Source of the DNA: a virus
Virus record (IMG/VR): IMGVR_UViG_3300033978_000724
Span: 1 to 64,000 of that record
Direction: 5' to 3' (one strand)
Length of the DNA stretch: 64,000 bases
Program-made: the position numbers and the translations under genes
In this document: one piece after another, positions 33,135-43,800 of the stretch
How positions within the stretch are numbered: the first letter of the stretch is position 1
How the letters are laid out: each line of letters opens with the position of its first letter
Notes under the pieces: generated by a model
Seen by the model: the letters and a program-made list of their open reading frames with translations, nothing else
What the model was told of the DNA's origin: nothing
The model's database searches: none

Positions 33135-34289
33135 ATGCCTAATAATTTAGACGCATTTATCCCTAGAGTCTTGGCTATGGCAGTCATGACCCTGCGGGAA
33201 TCAGTTGTTTTACCGGGTAAAGTTTATAGCTCCTTTGGCTCTGAATATAAAACCCATGGTTCGTCTGTTGATATTCCGTTGCCTGCCTCGATGATCGCAG
33301 AAGATGTTGTACCTTCTAATATTCCATCTGTTGGTCAGAATATTACTCCTAAGAGTATCAGCCTGAAGTTAGATGGCTGGATCAAATCAGGATTCCCGTT
33401 AACAGATTTAGAATATACATCGGTAATGGATGGCGTTGTACCCGTTCAATTAAAAGAAGCGGCGAGAGCAATTGCTAACCGGGTTGATACTGATTTATGG
33501 AGTATGTATAAGTCTGTACCCAATGTAATCGGCACAGCAGGTCAAGTACCGTTCCAGAACGTTACACCACCAACTCAGACCTATCATTTATTGAATGCTG
33601 CTAAAGAATCAAGACGCATCTTGAACTTGAATCGTGCATTACAGAATGACCGGATCATGTTGTTAGGGGTAGAGGCAGAAGCCAACGCATCCGCTTTACC
33701 TCAGTTTTTAAGTGCGGCGGATTCTGGTAGTACCGAGACTATTCGTGAGGGTCGTATTGGTTATAAATACGGCTTTGATTGGTTTATGTCTCAAAATTCA
33801 CCACTCCACGCTAACGCCACAACCGGCACAGTTGTTACTAATGGTTCCCCTCCTACAGTAAATGGAGTGGGTGCTACGACCTTGGTTGTGTCTGGTGCTA
33901 CAGCTATCGGTATTGGTGACAAATTCTCTATCGCTGGAGATACTACTCAATACACTATTAACGCTGGATCGAGTACCACTAATTGGTTGATTTATCCTGC
34001 CTTAAAAGTAGCTCCTGCCACAAGTACAGCAATCACTATTTATGCCAGTGGTGCTAGTGGTGCTGATGTTTCTTTGGCATTCCATCCTATGGCTTTTGCT
34101 TTCGCTAATCGCCCTTTAATTGATGTGATGGCGAATGGTAACACAATTCAAACTTTAACAGACCCTGACTCTGGTTTGTCTATGCGGTTAGAGATTGTAC
34201 GGCAAAACAAACAGACATTAGTAGAATTAGATTTCCTTTATGGTTACACTCCCTTGTTACCAGAGTTAGCAGTCGCTATTTACGGGTAA
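33135..34289 (+). CDS. Major capsid protein, P22-like
   Basis: This 384-residue protein opens NNLDAFIPRVLAMAVMTLRE, the start style of P22 gp5-type coat proteins. HK97-fold features follow: an extended N-arm, a helical spine (EAARAIANRVDTDLWSMY) and a C-terminal beta strand. Residues about 225-310 form an inserted beta domain with ATTLVVSGATAIGIGDKFSIAG, common in this family. It follows a perfect promoter and a structured leader. It is the main head protein. Confidence 0.9.
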   Translation: MPNNLDAFIPRVLAMAVMTLRESVVLPGKVYSSFGSEYKTHGSSVDIPLPASMIAEDVVPSNIPSVGQNITPKSISLKLDGWIKSGFPLTDLEYTSVMDGVVPVQLKEAARAIANRVDTDLWSMYKSVPNVIGTAGQVPFQNVTPPTQTYHLLNAAKESRRILNLNRALQNDRIMLLGVEAEANASALPQFLSAADSGSTETIREGRIGYKYGFDWFMSQNSPLHANATTGTVVTNGSPPTVNGVGATTLVVSGATAIGIGDKFSIAGDTTQYTINAGSSTTNWLIYPALKVAPATSTAITIYASGASGADVSLAFHPMAFAFANRPLIDVMANGNTIQTLTDPDSGLSMRLEIVRQNKQTLVELDFLYGYTPLLPELAVAIYG

Positions 34290-34294
34290 AGAAT

Positions 34295-34507
34295 ATGAGT
34301 ATTTTAAGCACCGTAAAGATCAGGCATAGTGAAGTGCCGGCTGGTTACATCGTGATTAATCAATCAGACTATGACCCGGCTAAACATACTTTATTTGAAG
34401 TGCCTCCTTCGCCTGACCCGGAAAAACCGCCGTTGATGTTAGATGTGAATGAAGTGCCAATAGAAAAAAAGACGGCTAAAAAGTCTCAACCTGTTGATCA
34501 GACTTGA
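34295..34507 (+). CDS. Small head-module protein
   Basis: This 70-residue protein begins 5 nt after the capsid stop. It has a beta-like first half (HSEVPAGYIVINQSDYDP) and a Pro/Lys-rich tail. Such small genes after the coat protein often encode head decoration or tail-joining factors. Its last 10 nt overlap the convergent gene at 34498. Confidence 0.7.
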   Translation: MSILSTVKIRHSEVPAGYIVINQSDYDPAKHTLFEVPPSPDPEKPPLMLDVNEVPIEKKTAKKSQPVDQT

Positions 34508-34893
34508 TAAATAGAGAAATCAACAGACCATCTCTGACCTATGACTGTTTCAGAGTATTCATTAACCGGGATAAAAATACAATTAGTAAAAACATCTTTG
34601 GTATCAATGTTATCAGTCATGGTCAGCAACCAACTCATGTCTTCATCTAAAGCGTGAATGTCGGCTGTTTTTATTAGGTCTAAAAAAGTGTTTTTTACAT
34701 TATCCACTAAGTAACACTGCACAGTCCACTTTGACTTAATAGGGCAGGTTTGCCGGTCAAATCTAGCAAAACCAAACTGGCTGTAACTTAATTCAGCACC
34801 CTGTAAAAAAGTGTAAGTAGTGGAAATAATAGGATTACACCAAGTACCGATAGTAACAGATACATCGCCTTTAGAAATAATCAGAGTTGTCAT
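34498..34893 (-). CDS. Putative tail/virion protein on the opposite strand
   Basis: This 131-residue beta-rich protein ends with QRWSVDFSIYQV and resembles in style the repeated units of the protein at 13209 (W-S-x-x strands). It is a lone - strand gene inside the + strand structural operon, unusual for a phage. Its transcript would run against the capsid gene's end. No family is recognised. Confidence 0.68.
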   Translation of the reverse strand: MTTLIISKGDVSVTIGTWCNPIISTTYTFLQGAELSYSQFGFARFDRQTCPIKSKWTVQCYLVDNVKNTFLDLIKTADIHALDEDMSWLLTMTDNIDTKDVFTNCIFIPVNEYSETVIGQRWSVDFSIYQV

Positions 34894-34927
34894 ATAAATT
34901 CCTTTTCATTTTAAATATGAGGTAAAT

Positions 34928-35659
34928 ATGGCTAATCGCTATAAATCAACTGGAGCCGGTACAAAGATTGAGATATATCCTCAACATGACTGTTTATCCC
35001 GTACTCCCGCTCCTGTTTCCATAGCCACAACCGGAGCCGTTGCAGATGCAGGTGATACAACTATCACAGTTGCTTTTTCTCCTGCATTGACTAAGCCTAT
35101 TCTAGCACCAATGTGGGCGACAGCAACCGATCCAGCGACAGGAAAAGAGGTTGATTTTAAAATCACCGCTGATGTGGCTATTGGTGCAACTAGTTTAACC
35201 GTAGTGGCATTGGCTAATGATATTCCTAGCGGATCGTTGATTACTTTTCCTGTAACATTCCCCGGTCGTAGCTCCTGTAATTGGCAACCATCAAACCAAT
35301 CTGATGCTATGCAAACATTAGATGAAGCTGGCTGGGAGTCTTCTACACCTACCACAAAAGGCGGTAGTTTCCAGCTAGAAGGATACTGCTGGATGACGTT
35401 ACCAGCTTGGCGTATTTTAGAATACGCATCTCGGAATAATGAGATGGTATGGGCAAGAATCACCTATCCAAAACCCGCCTGTCCTGACTTTGACGGGTAT
35501 GATCATGGTGACGTGATTGAAGGGTTCTTTTTCCCTGATCAAGGCGTTCCCATTGATGCACCTGCTGAAAGTCCGATTATGAGTAGCATTACTTTGAAAT
35601 TGGATGGCGCTCCGCTTCGTTGGTTAGAGCCTGGTAAATATCCTTTACCCGCCCTGTAA
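34928..35659 (+). CDS. Major tail (tube) protein, putative
   Basis: This 243-residue protein starts at an ATG with GAGGTAAAT upstream. Residues about 35-115 hold an inserted beta domain (DAGDTTITVAFSPAL, VAIGATSLTVVAL) of the same style as that in the coat protein. The rest (MQTLDEAGWESSTPTTKGG, then ITLKLDGAPLRWLEP) suits a tail-tube fold. Its position just before the frameshifted chaperone genes is the usual place of the major tail protein. Confidence 0.8.
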   Translation: MANRYKSTGAGTKIEIYPQHDCLSRTPAPVSIATTGAVADAGDTTITVAFSPALTKPILAPMWATATDPATGKEVDFKITADVAIGATSLTVVALANDIPSGSLITFPVTFPGRSSCNWQPSNQSDAMQTLDEAGWESSTPTTKGGSFQLEGYCWMTLPAWRILEYASRNNEMVWARITYPKPACPDFDGYDHGDVIEGFFFPDQGVPIDAPAESPIMSSITLKLDGAPLRWLEPGKYPLPAL

Positions 35660-35681
35660 CACATCAAGGTATTATAATAGG

Positions 35682-35711
35682 TAGCAGTTGGAGTTATTTC
35701 TCTGACTGCTA
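35682..35711 (+). promoter_or_regulatory. Hairpin between tail tube and chaperone genes
   Basis: TAGCAGT pairs with ACTGCTA across a 16-nt loop in the 90-nt gap. It has no strong T-run, so it could be an attenuator or RNA-processing site that lowers downstream expression. Confidence 0.5.
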
Positions 35712-35749
35712 AACTTTTAGATTAAAACAAATAAGAAGGACAAAAATAT

Positions 35750-36532
35750 ATGGGTTTTCCCTTTAAAACAAGAGCCACATCGGAGTTTGTGACACTTACC
35801 ACTAAGAACGGTGATAGCTTTGAGATTGAAAGCAGAAACGATATTACTGTATTAGAGGATAGTAAGTATCAACAGTTATTACAAGAACACAATGTCAAAG
35901 ATGAAACACGATTATTATTAGACTTAGCGGCGTTAATTAGTCGAGAAAAAGGTGTAACTGCTGACCGTGCATTAAAAGTTATTATTCCTACTCAAGAGGT
36001 GACAACCGATGAAGAAAAGGAATTAGAAAAAGAAAACGATAAAATCAGAGGGGAATATACTGGCAAAATTGTTGAGTTAAATACTGAGATTATTTTGGCT
36101 TCTGCTAGTAAGGCTTTATTTGGTGCTTACGTTATTTACCCTAGATTATTAGGTCCGATTGAGGCACGTATTAAAGAGATTAAAACCAAGTCTGCTGGTC
36201 GTGATTACACTGATGAAGAGAAAGTAGAAGTATCTATTTTAGAACAGCAAATAGACGACATCAATGATTGGAGTTTAGAAGACATCAAGCAATTACCAAA
36301 GCAGGTAGTTGAGGCATTGGCTAAATTCTTTAATACTGAATCCGCTGGCAAGCAGGAGGTGGCAGTAGATGAAGAATCGGGAAAATCATCATCCCCCAGA
36401 AAGAGCAAGTCCTCAAGTACAAAAGACAAGAGCCTACCGACTGGGGAAAAATCTACTGGAGAATCCAACGGTACTGGCCTCATGACCGAAGATTTAGTTA
36501 TGGTGAGTTCGGGTATCAGTCAAGAGGGTTAA
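35750..36532 (+). CDS. Tail assembly chaperone, short form (G-like)
   Basis: This 260-residue protein starts at an ATG after AAGAAGGACAAAAATAT. The N-terminal 200 residues are charged and helical. The last 55 are low-complexity Ser/Lys/Gly, typical of the tail end of lambda gpG-type proteins. At codon 212 a slippery G GGA AAA site allows a -1 shift into a second frame. The gene follows the tail-tube gene and precedes the tape measure, the standard place for this pair. The chaperone coats the tape measure during tail assembly. Confidence 0.85.
   Translation: MGFPFKTRATSEFVTLTTKNGDSFEIESRNDITVLEDSKYQQLLQEHNVKDETRLLLDLAALISREKGVTADRALKVIIPTQEVTTDEEKELEKENDKIRGEYTGKIVELNTEIILASASKALFGAYVIYPRLLGPIEARIKEIKTKSAGRDYTDEEKVEVSILEQQIDDINDWSLEDIKQLPKQVVEALAKFFNTESAGKQEVAVDEESGKSSSPRKSKSSSTKDKSLPTGEKSTGESNGTGLMTEDLVMVSSGISQEG
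36379..36385 (+). promoter_or_regulatory. -1 ribosomal slippery site
   Basis: The heptamer is G GGA AAA in the chaperone reading frame, an exact X-XXY-YYZ form and one base from lambda's G GGA AAG. The -1 frame is open from 36373, 6 nt upstream, to 37036. The read-through product is about 429 residues. Confidence 0.88.
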
Positions 36533-37038
36533 TACTTCAGGCGTTGAGGGAAGGAGAGGAATTAGCAAGAGAACAATTACATTTACAGGAATTAGCCATA
36601 GCACAGCTAACTTCTGTTTATGTTAACTCTCAAAAAACAAAACCACCTTACACCAGTCCTAAAGACTTTTGCTTATTCCGTCCTTCTGACCAACGCTTTT
36701 CACCTATCTTGTGCCGGGTAGTCAAGTCATTGTTAAGGGAAAAGAAATTGCCTAATTGGGTGATAGGATGGCTACCTCACGATGAATTAACTCAGGGCGA
36801 TACCTTACCAGATCATGCAGTGCCAGTCAAACATTTAAGAGCGTTAATGGCTCCGGGTGTGGTGATCTTTTCCCCTAATGTGACTGACAACTATATTAAG
36901 TTTCCACTTGCTCTAATAGAGGGAGTACAAGGCAGTAAGAGAGTTTATTGCATTGATACTAGGGAACACTTTGATATAGAAATACCATCTGTATTTGATG
37001 AGTTTGTATTAGATGAGATTTGGGAGCGAGTATCGTGA
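36385..37038 (+). CDS. Tail assembly chaperone, frameshift extension (T part)
   Basis: This frame is read by -1 frameshifting from the gene at 35750, adding about 217 residues. Just after the site it reads EQVLKYKRQEPTDWGKIYW, natural protein sequence with Trp and Tyr. The frame has no ATG for more than 180 nt, and the first candidate start is a TTG at 36544, so separate initiation is unlikely. The fused protein corresponds to lambda gpG-T, which links the tape measure to tail-tube subunits. It overlaps the next GTG start by 4 nt. Confidence 0.85.
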   Translation: MIIPQKEQVLKYKRQEPTDWGKIYWRIQRYWPHDRRFSYGEFGYQSRGLILQALREGEELAREQLHLQELAIAQLTSVYVNSQKTKPPYTSPKDFCLFRPSDQRFSPILCRVVKSLLREKKLPNWVIGWLPHDELTQGDTLPDHAVPVKHLRALMAPGVVIFSPNVTDNYIKFPLALIEGVQGSKRVYCIDTREHFDIEIPSVFDEFVLDEIWERVS

Positions 37039-37454
37039 GAAGACCGAAACAATCCAAGTTTAAAATTAATTATCAAGGTCTGGCGCAGTTAAAACGAATG
37101 ATCACTGAATCATTTGAAGAGACTATTAAAGAACTTGACATGGAATTTGAGGCGGTCATCTCAGATGCTAATGCTTTCGCCGATATAGGGGTATTTAACC
37201 AGGATATTATTTGGTCTGGTCGGTTAAAAGAATCTCAACAATTAGAGCTATCAACAGAAGGAAATAAAGTAAAAGCATCCTGGCAATGGGACCCGGTTGA
37301 TCCTGAAACTGGAGACCATTATGCCGGTGATGTTTTTGTTGGTTTTACTACCTGGTCCGGGCGGTTTATCCCTGGTAGAAACTGGCCGGATAAAGGGATT
37401 GAGAGATACGATCCATTCGACAATTTTGTGGTGAAGTTAAAGGCAAAATTATGA
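37035..37454 (+). CDS. Putative head-tail/tail-completion protein (gp10-like)
   Basis: This 139-residue protein starts at a GTG after GGGAGCGAGTATC. The N-terminal helix region and the ending WSGRFIPGRNWPDKGIERYDPF resemble HK97 gp10-like tail-completion proteins. It overlaps both neighbours by 4 nt. In most siphophages this gene comes before the tail tube; here it comes after the chaperones. Family is tentative. Confidence 0.7.
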   Translation: MRRPKQSKFKINYQGLAQLKRMITESFEETIKELDMEFEAVISDANAFADIGVFNQDIIWSGRLKESQQLELSTEGNKVKASWQWDPVDPETGDHYAGDVFVGFTTWSGRFIPGRNWPDKGIERYDPFDNFVVKLKAKL

Positions 37455-37888
37455 GCAACATTGCTAATTATTTTTCTGATACAGCTATGACAATCAAGTC
37501 TAGCTGTATTTCTAATTTAAAGGATTTATTAACTACTTATACTTTACCTAGTGGTGTGATAGTAGATGCTATTGCTATTAATCCTATTTTAGGTAACGAT
37601 GTATTCCCGCCAGAAGGTACTAAAACAGGTGAGGGAATAGAGGTTGTTCTTTATTATCCTGAAGCGAGAGTCAACCAAATATTAGCAGGGTACTCACGTG
37701 ATTATTTATGGCAAATATACCTTAAACAATGGGATTTAAAAAGTGATACGTTAGAGGCATCGGAGTTATTAATTGATGCTTTACCTTATCAGGTTAAAAA
37801 TTGTTTTAGAAATAGACAAAATAGCTTGTTAAATCAGCCTGAAATATGTAAGATAGAAGTAATTATTGGTATTGCGGGGAGTTGGTAA
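37451..37888 (+). CDS. Putative tail terminator-like protein
   Basis: This 145-residue protein is coupled by ATGA to the gene before it. The pattern of an N-terminal helix, then EVVLYYPEARVNQILAGYSRD and YLWQIYLKQWD strands, fits minor tail terminators such as lambda gpU. Such proteins stop tube growth. The ribosome site of the tape measure gene, GGGGAG, lies at its 3' end. Family is tentative. Confidence 0.68.
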   Translation: MSNIANYFSDTAMTIKSSCISNLKDLLTTYTLPSGVIVDAIAINPILGNDVFPPEGTKTGEGIEVVLYYPEARVNQILAGYSRDYLWQIYLKQWDLKSDTLEASELLIDALPYQVKNCFRNRQNSLLNQPEICKIEVIIGIAGSW

Positions 37889-37890
37889 TT

Positions 37891-40800
37891 ATGGTTATGG
37901 TAGGTGGCGTTGAGATTGCTGTTGAGTTAAACCTTGAGGGAATAGAGGAAGCCCTAAGAGATTTACACGAAAGGATTAAAAGTACATCTTTTTATGTTGA
38001 TGTAAAATATAACGCTACGCAACAAGGTAGTACAAAGCAAAGGCAATCACAGCCAACGTCTCGCAATCAAGTCCAACCATTTGCCGACACATCGAATAGA
38101 TTGTCTAATAGCATGAACGCTATTGGTAATATAAACTCAAAGGGGTTTGAGTCTTTACAAAGAGACTTAAGAAATCTATCTTCAACAATAGATAAGAGTT
38201 CTAGTAATACGCTATCTACTTCTAGTAACAAATTAAGCAATATTTCTAATATATTAGAGAAAGGGCATCGAGATATTTCTAGTGTATTCCAGAAAACATC
38301 AGAGCAGTCGTCAAAACAAATAAGTAGCCAGGTTAAAAAATCAGCTAGATATAGTTTAATAAAAGAAGTAAAAACGGCCGCAACACAAGGTCTTATTTAC
38401 AATACTTTCTTCCAAGAAGGTATTGATATGATGGGGAACAAGATAACGTCTAGCGTCCTTAAAAAAGCAGGTAGAGCGGTAAGAAAAGCAGAGGTCCCAT
38501 TAAGACTAATGGGAATGGGGAACGTGCCTGATAATTTTGACAAGGTACAAAAAAGGGCTGATGAATACGCTGGGCAAGTGACGCAGTTAATCAAAACCCC
38601 AGAGTTTGAAAAGAATGCAAAAGAAGCCTTTGAGACAATTAAATTGGCTTTTGTTTCGGCGACAAGTGACTCGTCTGATTTTTCAGGGTCTATACATGAA
38701 TTGGCGGTAGAGTCAAGGCAATCTTTCTCTCAATTGAAGTCGGCTATAAACGGAGTCCTTGATGGATTAACAAGTACAGCAAGTCAAGTAGAAGGTTTTG
38801 CTCAATTAGACGAGTTATCTAATTCTTTTAGCGACATAGTTGATGCAACAGAAGAGAACAGAGATGACATAGACAACTTTCTTACTGCGTACAGGGTCAA
38901 GCTAAAAGAGTTTTTATCTCAGCTACAAGATGGAGGGAATGAAGATTTAGACTTGTCATCTGTTAGTAAAGTAGCAGATGGGTTGTCAGTAACACTAAAC
39001 AGGCTGAATAGATCAATAAAGCAAAGGAGCGAAAAGACAGGGACAGCTTTTGTTACGTTAGAGCAGGCTATCCAAAAAACGAGTGAAGTATTTAGCAAGA
39101 CAGTATCTGAAACCAGAAAAAAACAGATAGGAAATACCATACAAGAGGTGGTTGATAAAAAAGAAACGGCACAAGGTTTTAATACAGAAGGGAAACCAGG
39201 TGTAGTGGTTTATTTGCCTGGGTTTGGTATAGAACCTGACGAAGCATTGCAGAAAAAAATAGAGTCCTTGACTGACACAGAGAACCAAGCATTAAATATA
39301 AGAACGTCTCCAGAGTTAGATCGGGATAGCAAACTAAAAGGAGGAAAGAATGACAATGCCCTTCAGTATGCTTATCGTGCTTTAAATACGAACCTAACTA
39401 ATTATTCGTCATTAACGACTGAAGTAATTGCAGACATAGTAAAAACGGTAGAAGACAACCCGGATTTAAAAGACGTAACAATAGTGGCTCATAGCCTTGG
39501 AGGGGCAATAGCCAGGGAAATAATAGAAGTTGTTAATACAATTGATTTAGTCAAAATAATAAAAGATTCGCTTGGTCGAGATATTACTATAAGCGGGCTG
39601 TCTTATGGTACGGCCACAATGGGATTAGCGAAACCTGTCGAGAATGCTCCCGACCCTAACAACCCTAACTTTGAATCTGTTTTATCACTAGATGATGCGG
39701 TGGCAAAAGTAGGGTTATTTAATCAAGGCTCTGTTAGATTTCCAGGGTTGCCACTTGAATCAACAGGTGGTGGACTACCAGGACATTCAACTGATGAATA
39801 CCTAGGAGGGCAAACTATAAGAGAATATATGCAGTCTAAGGTGCAGGTAGGGGTTGCACCAAAAGCAAAAGATGCCTCATCACTCCCGGATTCGCAAGCA
39901 GGAAAAGTATTAGAAGAATATAAAAAAGAATTGGAAAAAAGGACTATTCCTAAATTAAAAGATATTGTTTTTCAGTTAGGCATTAATCAGCAAAAAAACA
40001 AAGCACTATACATCGAAAAAATATTAGAAAGAAGCACAGAAGAAATAGATAATGCGATACTGGAGGCCGAAGGACGCAAAGATATGGCTCCTGTCACAAA
40101 AGAAAAAGAAGCATATATCTTGGACTTACTGCATGGGATGGAGTCGTCTGTAGATAAACAGCTACATGGGATGAAAAGTATTCCTGCGGACGACACAGAG
40201 AAAGGGTTAAAGATAATTGAAGAAGCCCAAAAAGCTATTGAGGCAATCAAGAAAGAACAAAGAGAGAATGTCTTTTCGCCATCAGCGTCAAAGCAATTAC
40301 AGGGTTATTTGCTTCACCTGAGAGGCAATATTAAACGAGTATCAAAAATGTTGCCAGCAGGCACATTAGAGAAGGCTGCTACAAAAAAACAAGAAGCATT
40401 ATTCAAAAAAGAAAGTGGCGTTTTATTTAACTCTTTAGCCGAAGTAGGAAAAAATATCACGCAAGGTCTGGAGTCAGGTATAGATATAGACGAAGTAGCT
40501 GACATGGGGATGTTGATTGGCGACACAATAACAGAAGCTACAAAAGACAGCTTAGATATTCACTCTCCAGCCGGTGAATTTGAAGAAATAGGCGAGAATA
40601 TAGGGGCCGGTTTAATACAAGGGTTGTCGTCTTTAGATGAGGTGGCTGTTGTTATACAGGATAAGATGGCGGCGATATTAGAACAAACAAATCGTCAGAT
40701 AGAAAAAAATAAAGAGATGTTTACCCTGGCATCTTATTTACGGGACGTAGATGCTAAGAGGAGTTCAAATTTATCCGCAGATATAAATAGTCTAACGTCT

Positions 40801-43800
40801 AATTTTGACCCGGCTGAGATAGAGAAAGAAATAGTAGAGAAAGAAGAACAGTACGGACGAAATAACAAAGGTATCCCCTCTTTATCTGATCTCTCTCAAT
40901 ATGTCGAGAAAAAGAATGTAATACCATCTCTATCTCAAGTCTCTAATTCCTTAAAAAAAAGAGAACCTTTGCCTACGGCATTAACCGAACCAGGTCCTGA
41001 CGTAATCTTTCCGCCATTCAAAGAAAAAATGGCTAGTGGTGTCCCTACATTGAAAGAAGTTGCCAATATATTAATCCAAAGAAAAGCGTCTGACGATGTA
41101 AGATTAGCCAAAACACTAGAGACCACATTTAAGTTGTTGTACAACAGGAATAAACAAAGAACACAAGACCCTGATTATTTGCCTGGAGATTACTTTGGAT
41201 CAAAAGAAGTAGATGCGTCTATGAAGGAGATAGAAAAAACTTTTGCGGGGGTAAAAAGAAAAGAAGAAGAAATACGGATGGCAAATGAGGAGGCAAAGAA
41301 AGAATTAGTGACCTTCACGGGGATAGTCTCTGCTACGAATCAAATATTAGAGAAGAAGACAAAGCAATCACTTCAGAACGCTGATCGAAATAGGGCGAGA
41401 CAATCGGCTGGTTTTGTTGAAAAAACAAGAAGCAGGGCCGGCATTGAAAGTATGCTTGGCTTAGAGGAGTCTCCTGATTTTGAGGAAATCGCAAAAGAGA
41501 TAGAAGAAAAAGAAAAGGAATGGCTTTCTGATATAGCAAAACTGTCAGATCAGGAGATGGACGCTAAATGGGAAAAGAAAGGAGTTTTAAAAGAGCAAAG
41601 CCAAACCCCGGTAAAACCACAGGGACTAACCGGGATGCCTGCTATTATGATGGCATTAAAACAGATTGAAAAACAACGGACTAAAGCGTTTGCAGAGAGT
41701 CTAACAAGAGAGTTAAAAGATTGGGATAAAGCAATAGAAGACTTGGAATTCACACAGATACTGGAGGACGCTAACTCTATAGTAGAAGAAATCTCTGACG
41801 CTTTTGCATCTGTTGTTATTGACAATTCTCCTGTCTTAGAGTCTCTTGATGACACAACAGAAGCAATAGAAAAATCATGGGATGAAATAGCATGGGTATT
41901 TAATAGAGTCGGTAGCACTATAGCAAATATAGATACAAAACCATTATTGGAGTTGGAGGATGGGTTGGCTAGTGCAGACATAAATACGTTGACTGATTCA
42001 TTGATTCAGATCGTAGATGGATACAAAGAAGCACAAGAAGAGACTAGCGTCGTAGCCCAATCAAATCCAACCAAAAAGACAAAAGGACGACCTTCTTTTA
42101 CAGAAATATTGGCCAGTAATTCAGCCTATATAGATGTGTGGGCAAAAACAAAAAAAGGAAAGAGAGACAGAGAAAAGCTAAATAGCGTAGAGAAAAGATC
42201 GCCTCTTAGTCGGTTGCTAAGTCAAATGGATGATGAGACTTTAGCCCACACCAGAGAAGTCAGCAAGAATGGGAAAAAAATATCATTAAAGTTCTTACCT
42301 GATAGAAAATTCTTTAAGCAATACGAAGAGAAGTTGAAGGCTATAGGAATTACTGACAGAAAAGAAATGTTTGATATATTCCAAGATGTTAGGGCTGGGA
42401 ATGTGGAGTGGTTAGCAAATCACATACAGAATAGCATGCTAGACGTTAAATCAAATAATCCAGAAGACTATAAGAAAAAAATAAAAGAATTACTTAAACA
42501 AGCGAAAGTAACAAAAGATGAAGCAGAAGGAATAATAGAGTTTTACATGAACTCTGGCAGCTGGAGTTTAAACAGACAAGAGAAAATGAAAAATACAAAA
42601 GGGAATCCTCTTGATGCTGTGGCACAGTTTTACGCTGAAAACAATGAAAGACTAAATGAAATAAAAAAACAGAAATCATTAACCCGAAGAGCCGGTCGAG
42701 CCGCTGGTAACTTAGTTAAAAACCGAGTAGGAAAACCTTTAGCCACCTTTGGCAAAAACAGAATAGTTGATCCATTGGCAAATACAAGAGCCGGTCAAAA
42801 AATAAAAGAAATCAGAGAGGACAGGAAAAAGAAAAACTCTTTTGAAGAGATAGACCCGTCGAAATTGTCACCTAAAAAAGTAGAAGAATACTTAAGGAAG
42901 TATGCAGATAGAACATCAGAACTAGCACCGGAAAAACTAGCAGAACTGACGGAAATAGCTGAAGAATATTTGGCTGATAAGTTCATGAAAGAGTTGAACT
43001 TAGACGCTATTTGGGACAAGATAATGATAGACAAAATGGACTTCAAAGATTTGGAGACCGTTCAATTTGCTTATTTGATGCAGTCAAAACAATCGGCAGA
43101 AGTAGCAAAGAAAACCTTTGAATCCTCTAAAACATACGATGCTATCGTCAAGGGATTTGACTCTTTTGTTCATGAGTGGATGCCAAATAAAGTAAAAGAA
43201 ACACTGAAAAAAGCAGAAGAGTTTTTCAGTAAAACAGAAGGGGGAAGGAAACTTGTTGACGGGGCAAAAGGTTTATACAAGACACTAGATAATTTGCAAG
43301 TCATATCGGCGGTCAAAGGTGCTGGTAAATTACTAGGTGCATCATTTAGTAAGATATATCAAGGATTGTTTATGATTATCGCCCCCATCACCGGGTTGGG
43401 CATTGTATTGGCATCACAAGCTGCGGTGATTGCGAGAGAGGTAGTTGAATCACCTCTATTGAGAGCTTTTGGGTCTGACATCATGGATGTTCTTGGTACT
43501 ATATTTGGGACGATAGCAGGGGACTTTAGAAAGTTAAGTTTGATGTTCCTTAATACTCCTTTTGGGAAGGTACTAGGTGAGACAGCGACAGGCATATTCT
43601 CTTTTCTGAAGGAAAGTGCAAAAGGCATAAAAGAGTTTATAGCTAAACCTGACTTCATAAAGTTATTTGGTGGGATGGAAAGCATCAAGGAAAATATAAG
43701 AAATTCCCCTATCGTAAAGTATGTAGCGGAGTCGCCTGTTGGTCAATATGTAAAAAAACGTGCGAGACCTGCTGTTAAATTCGTGAGAGACTCTGCCTGG

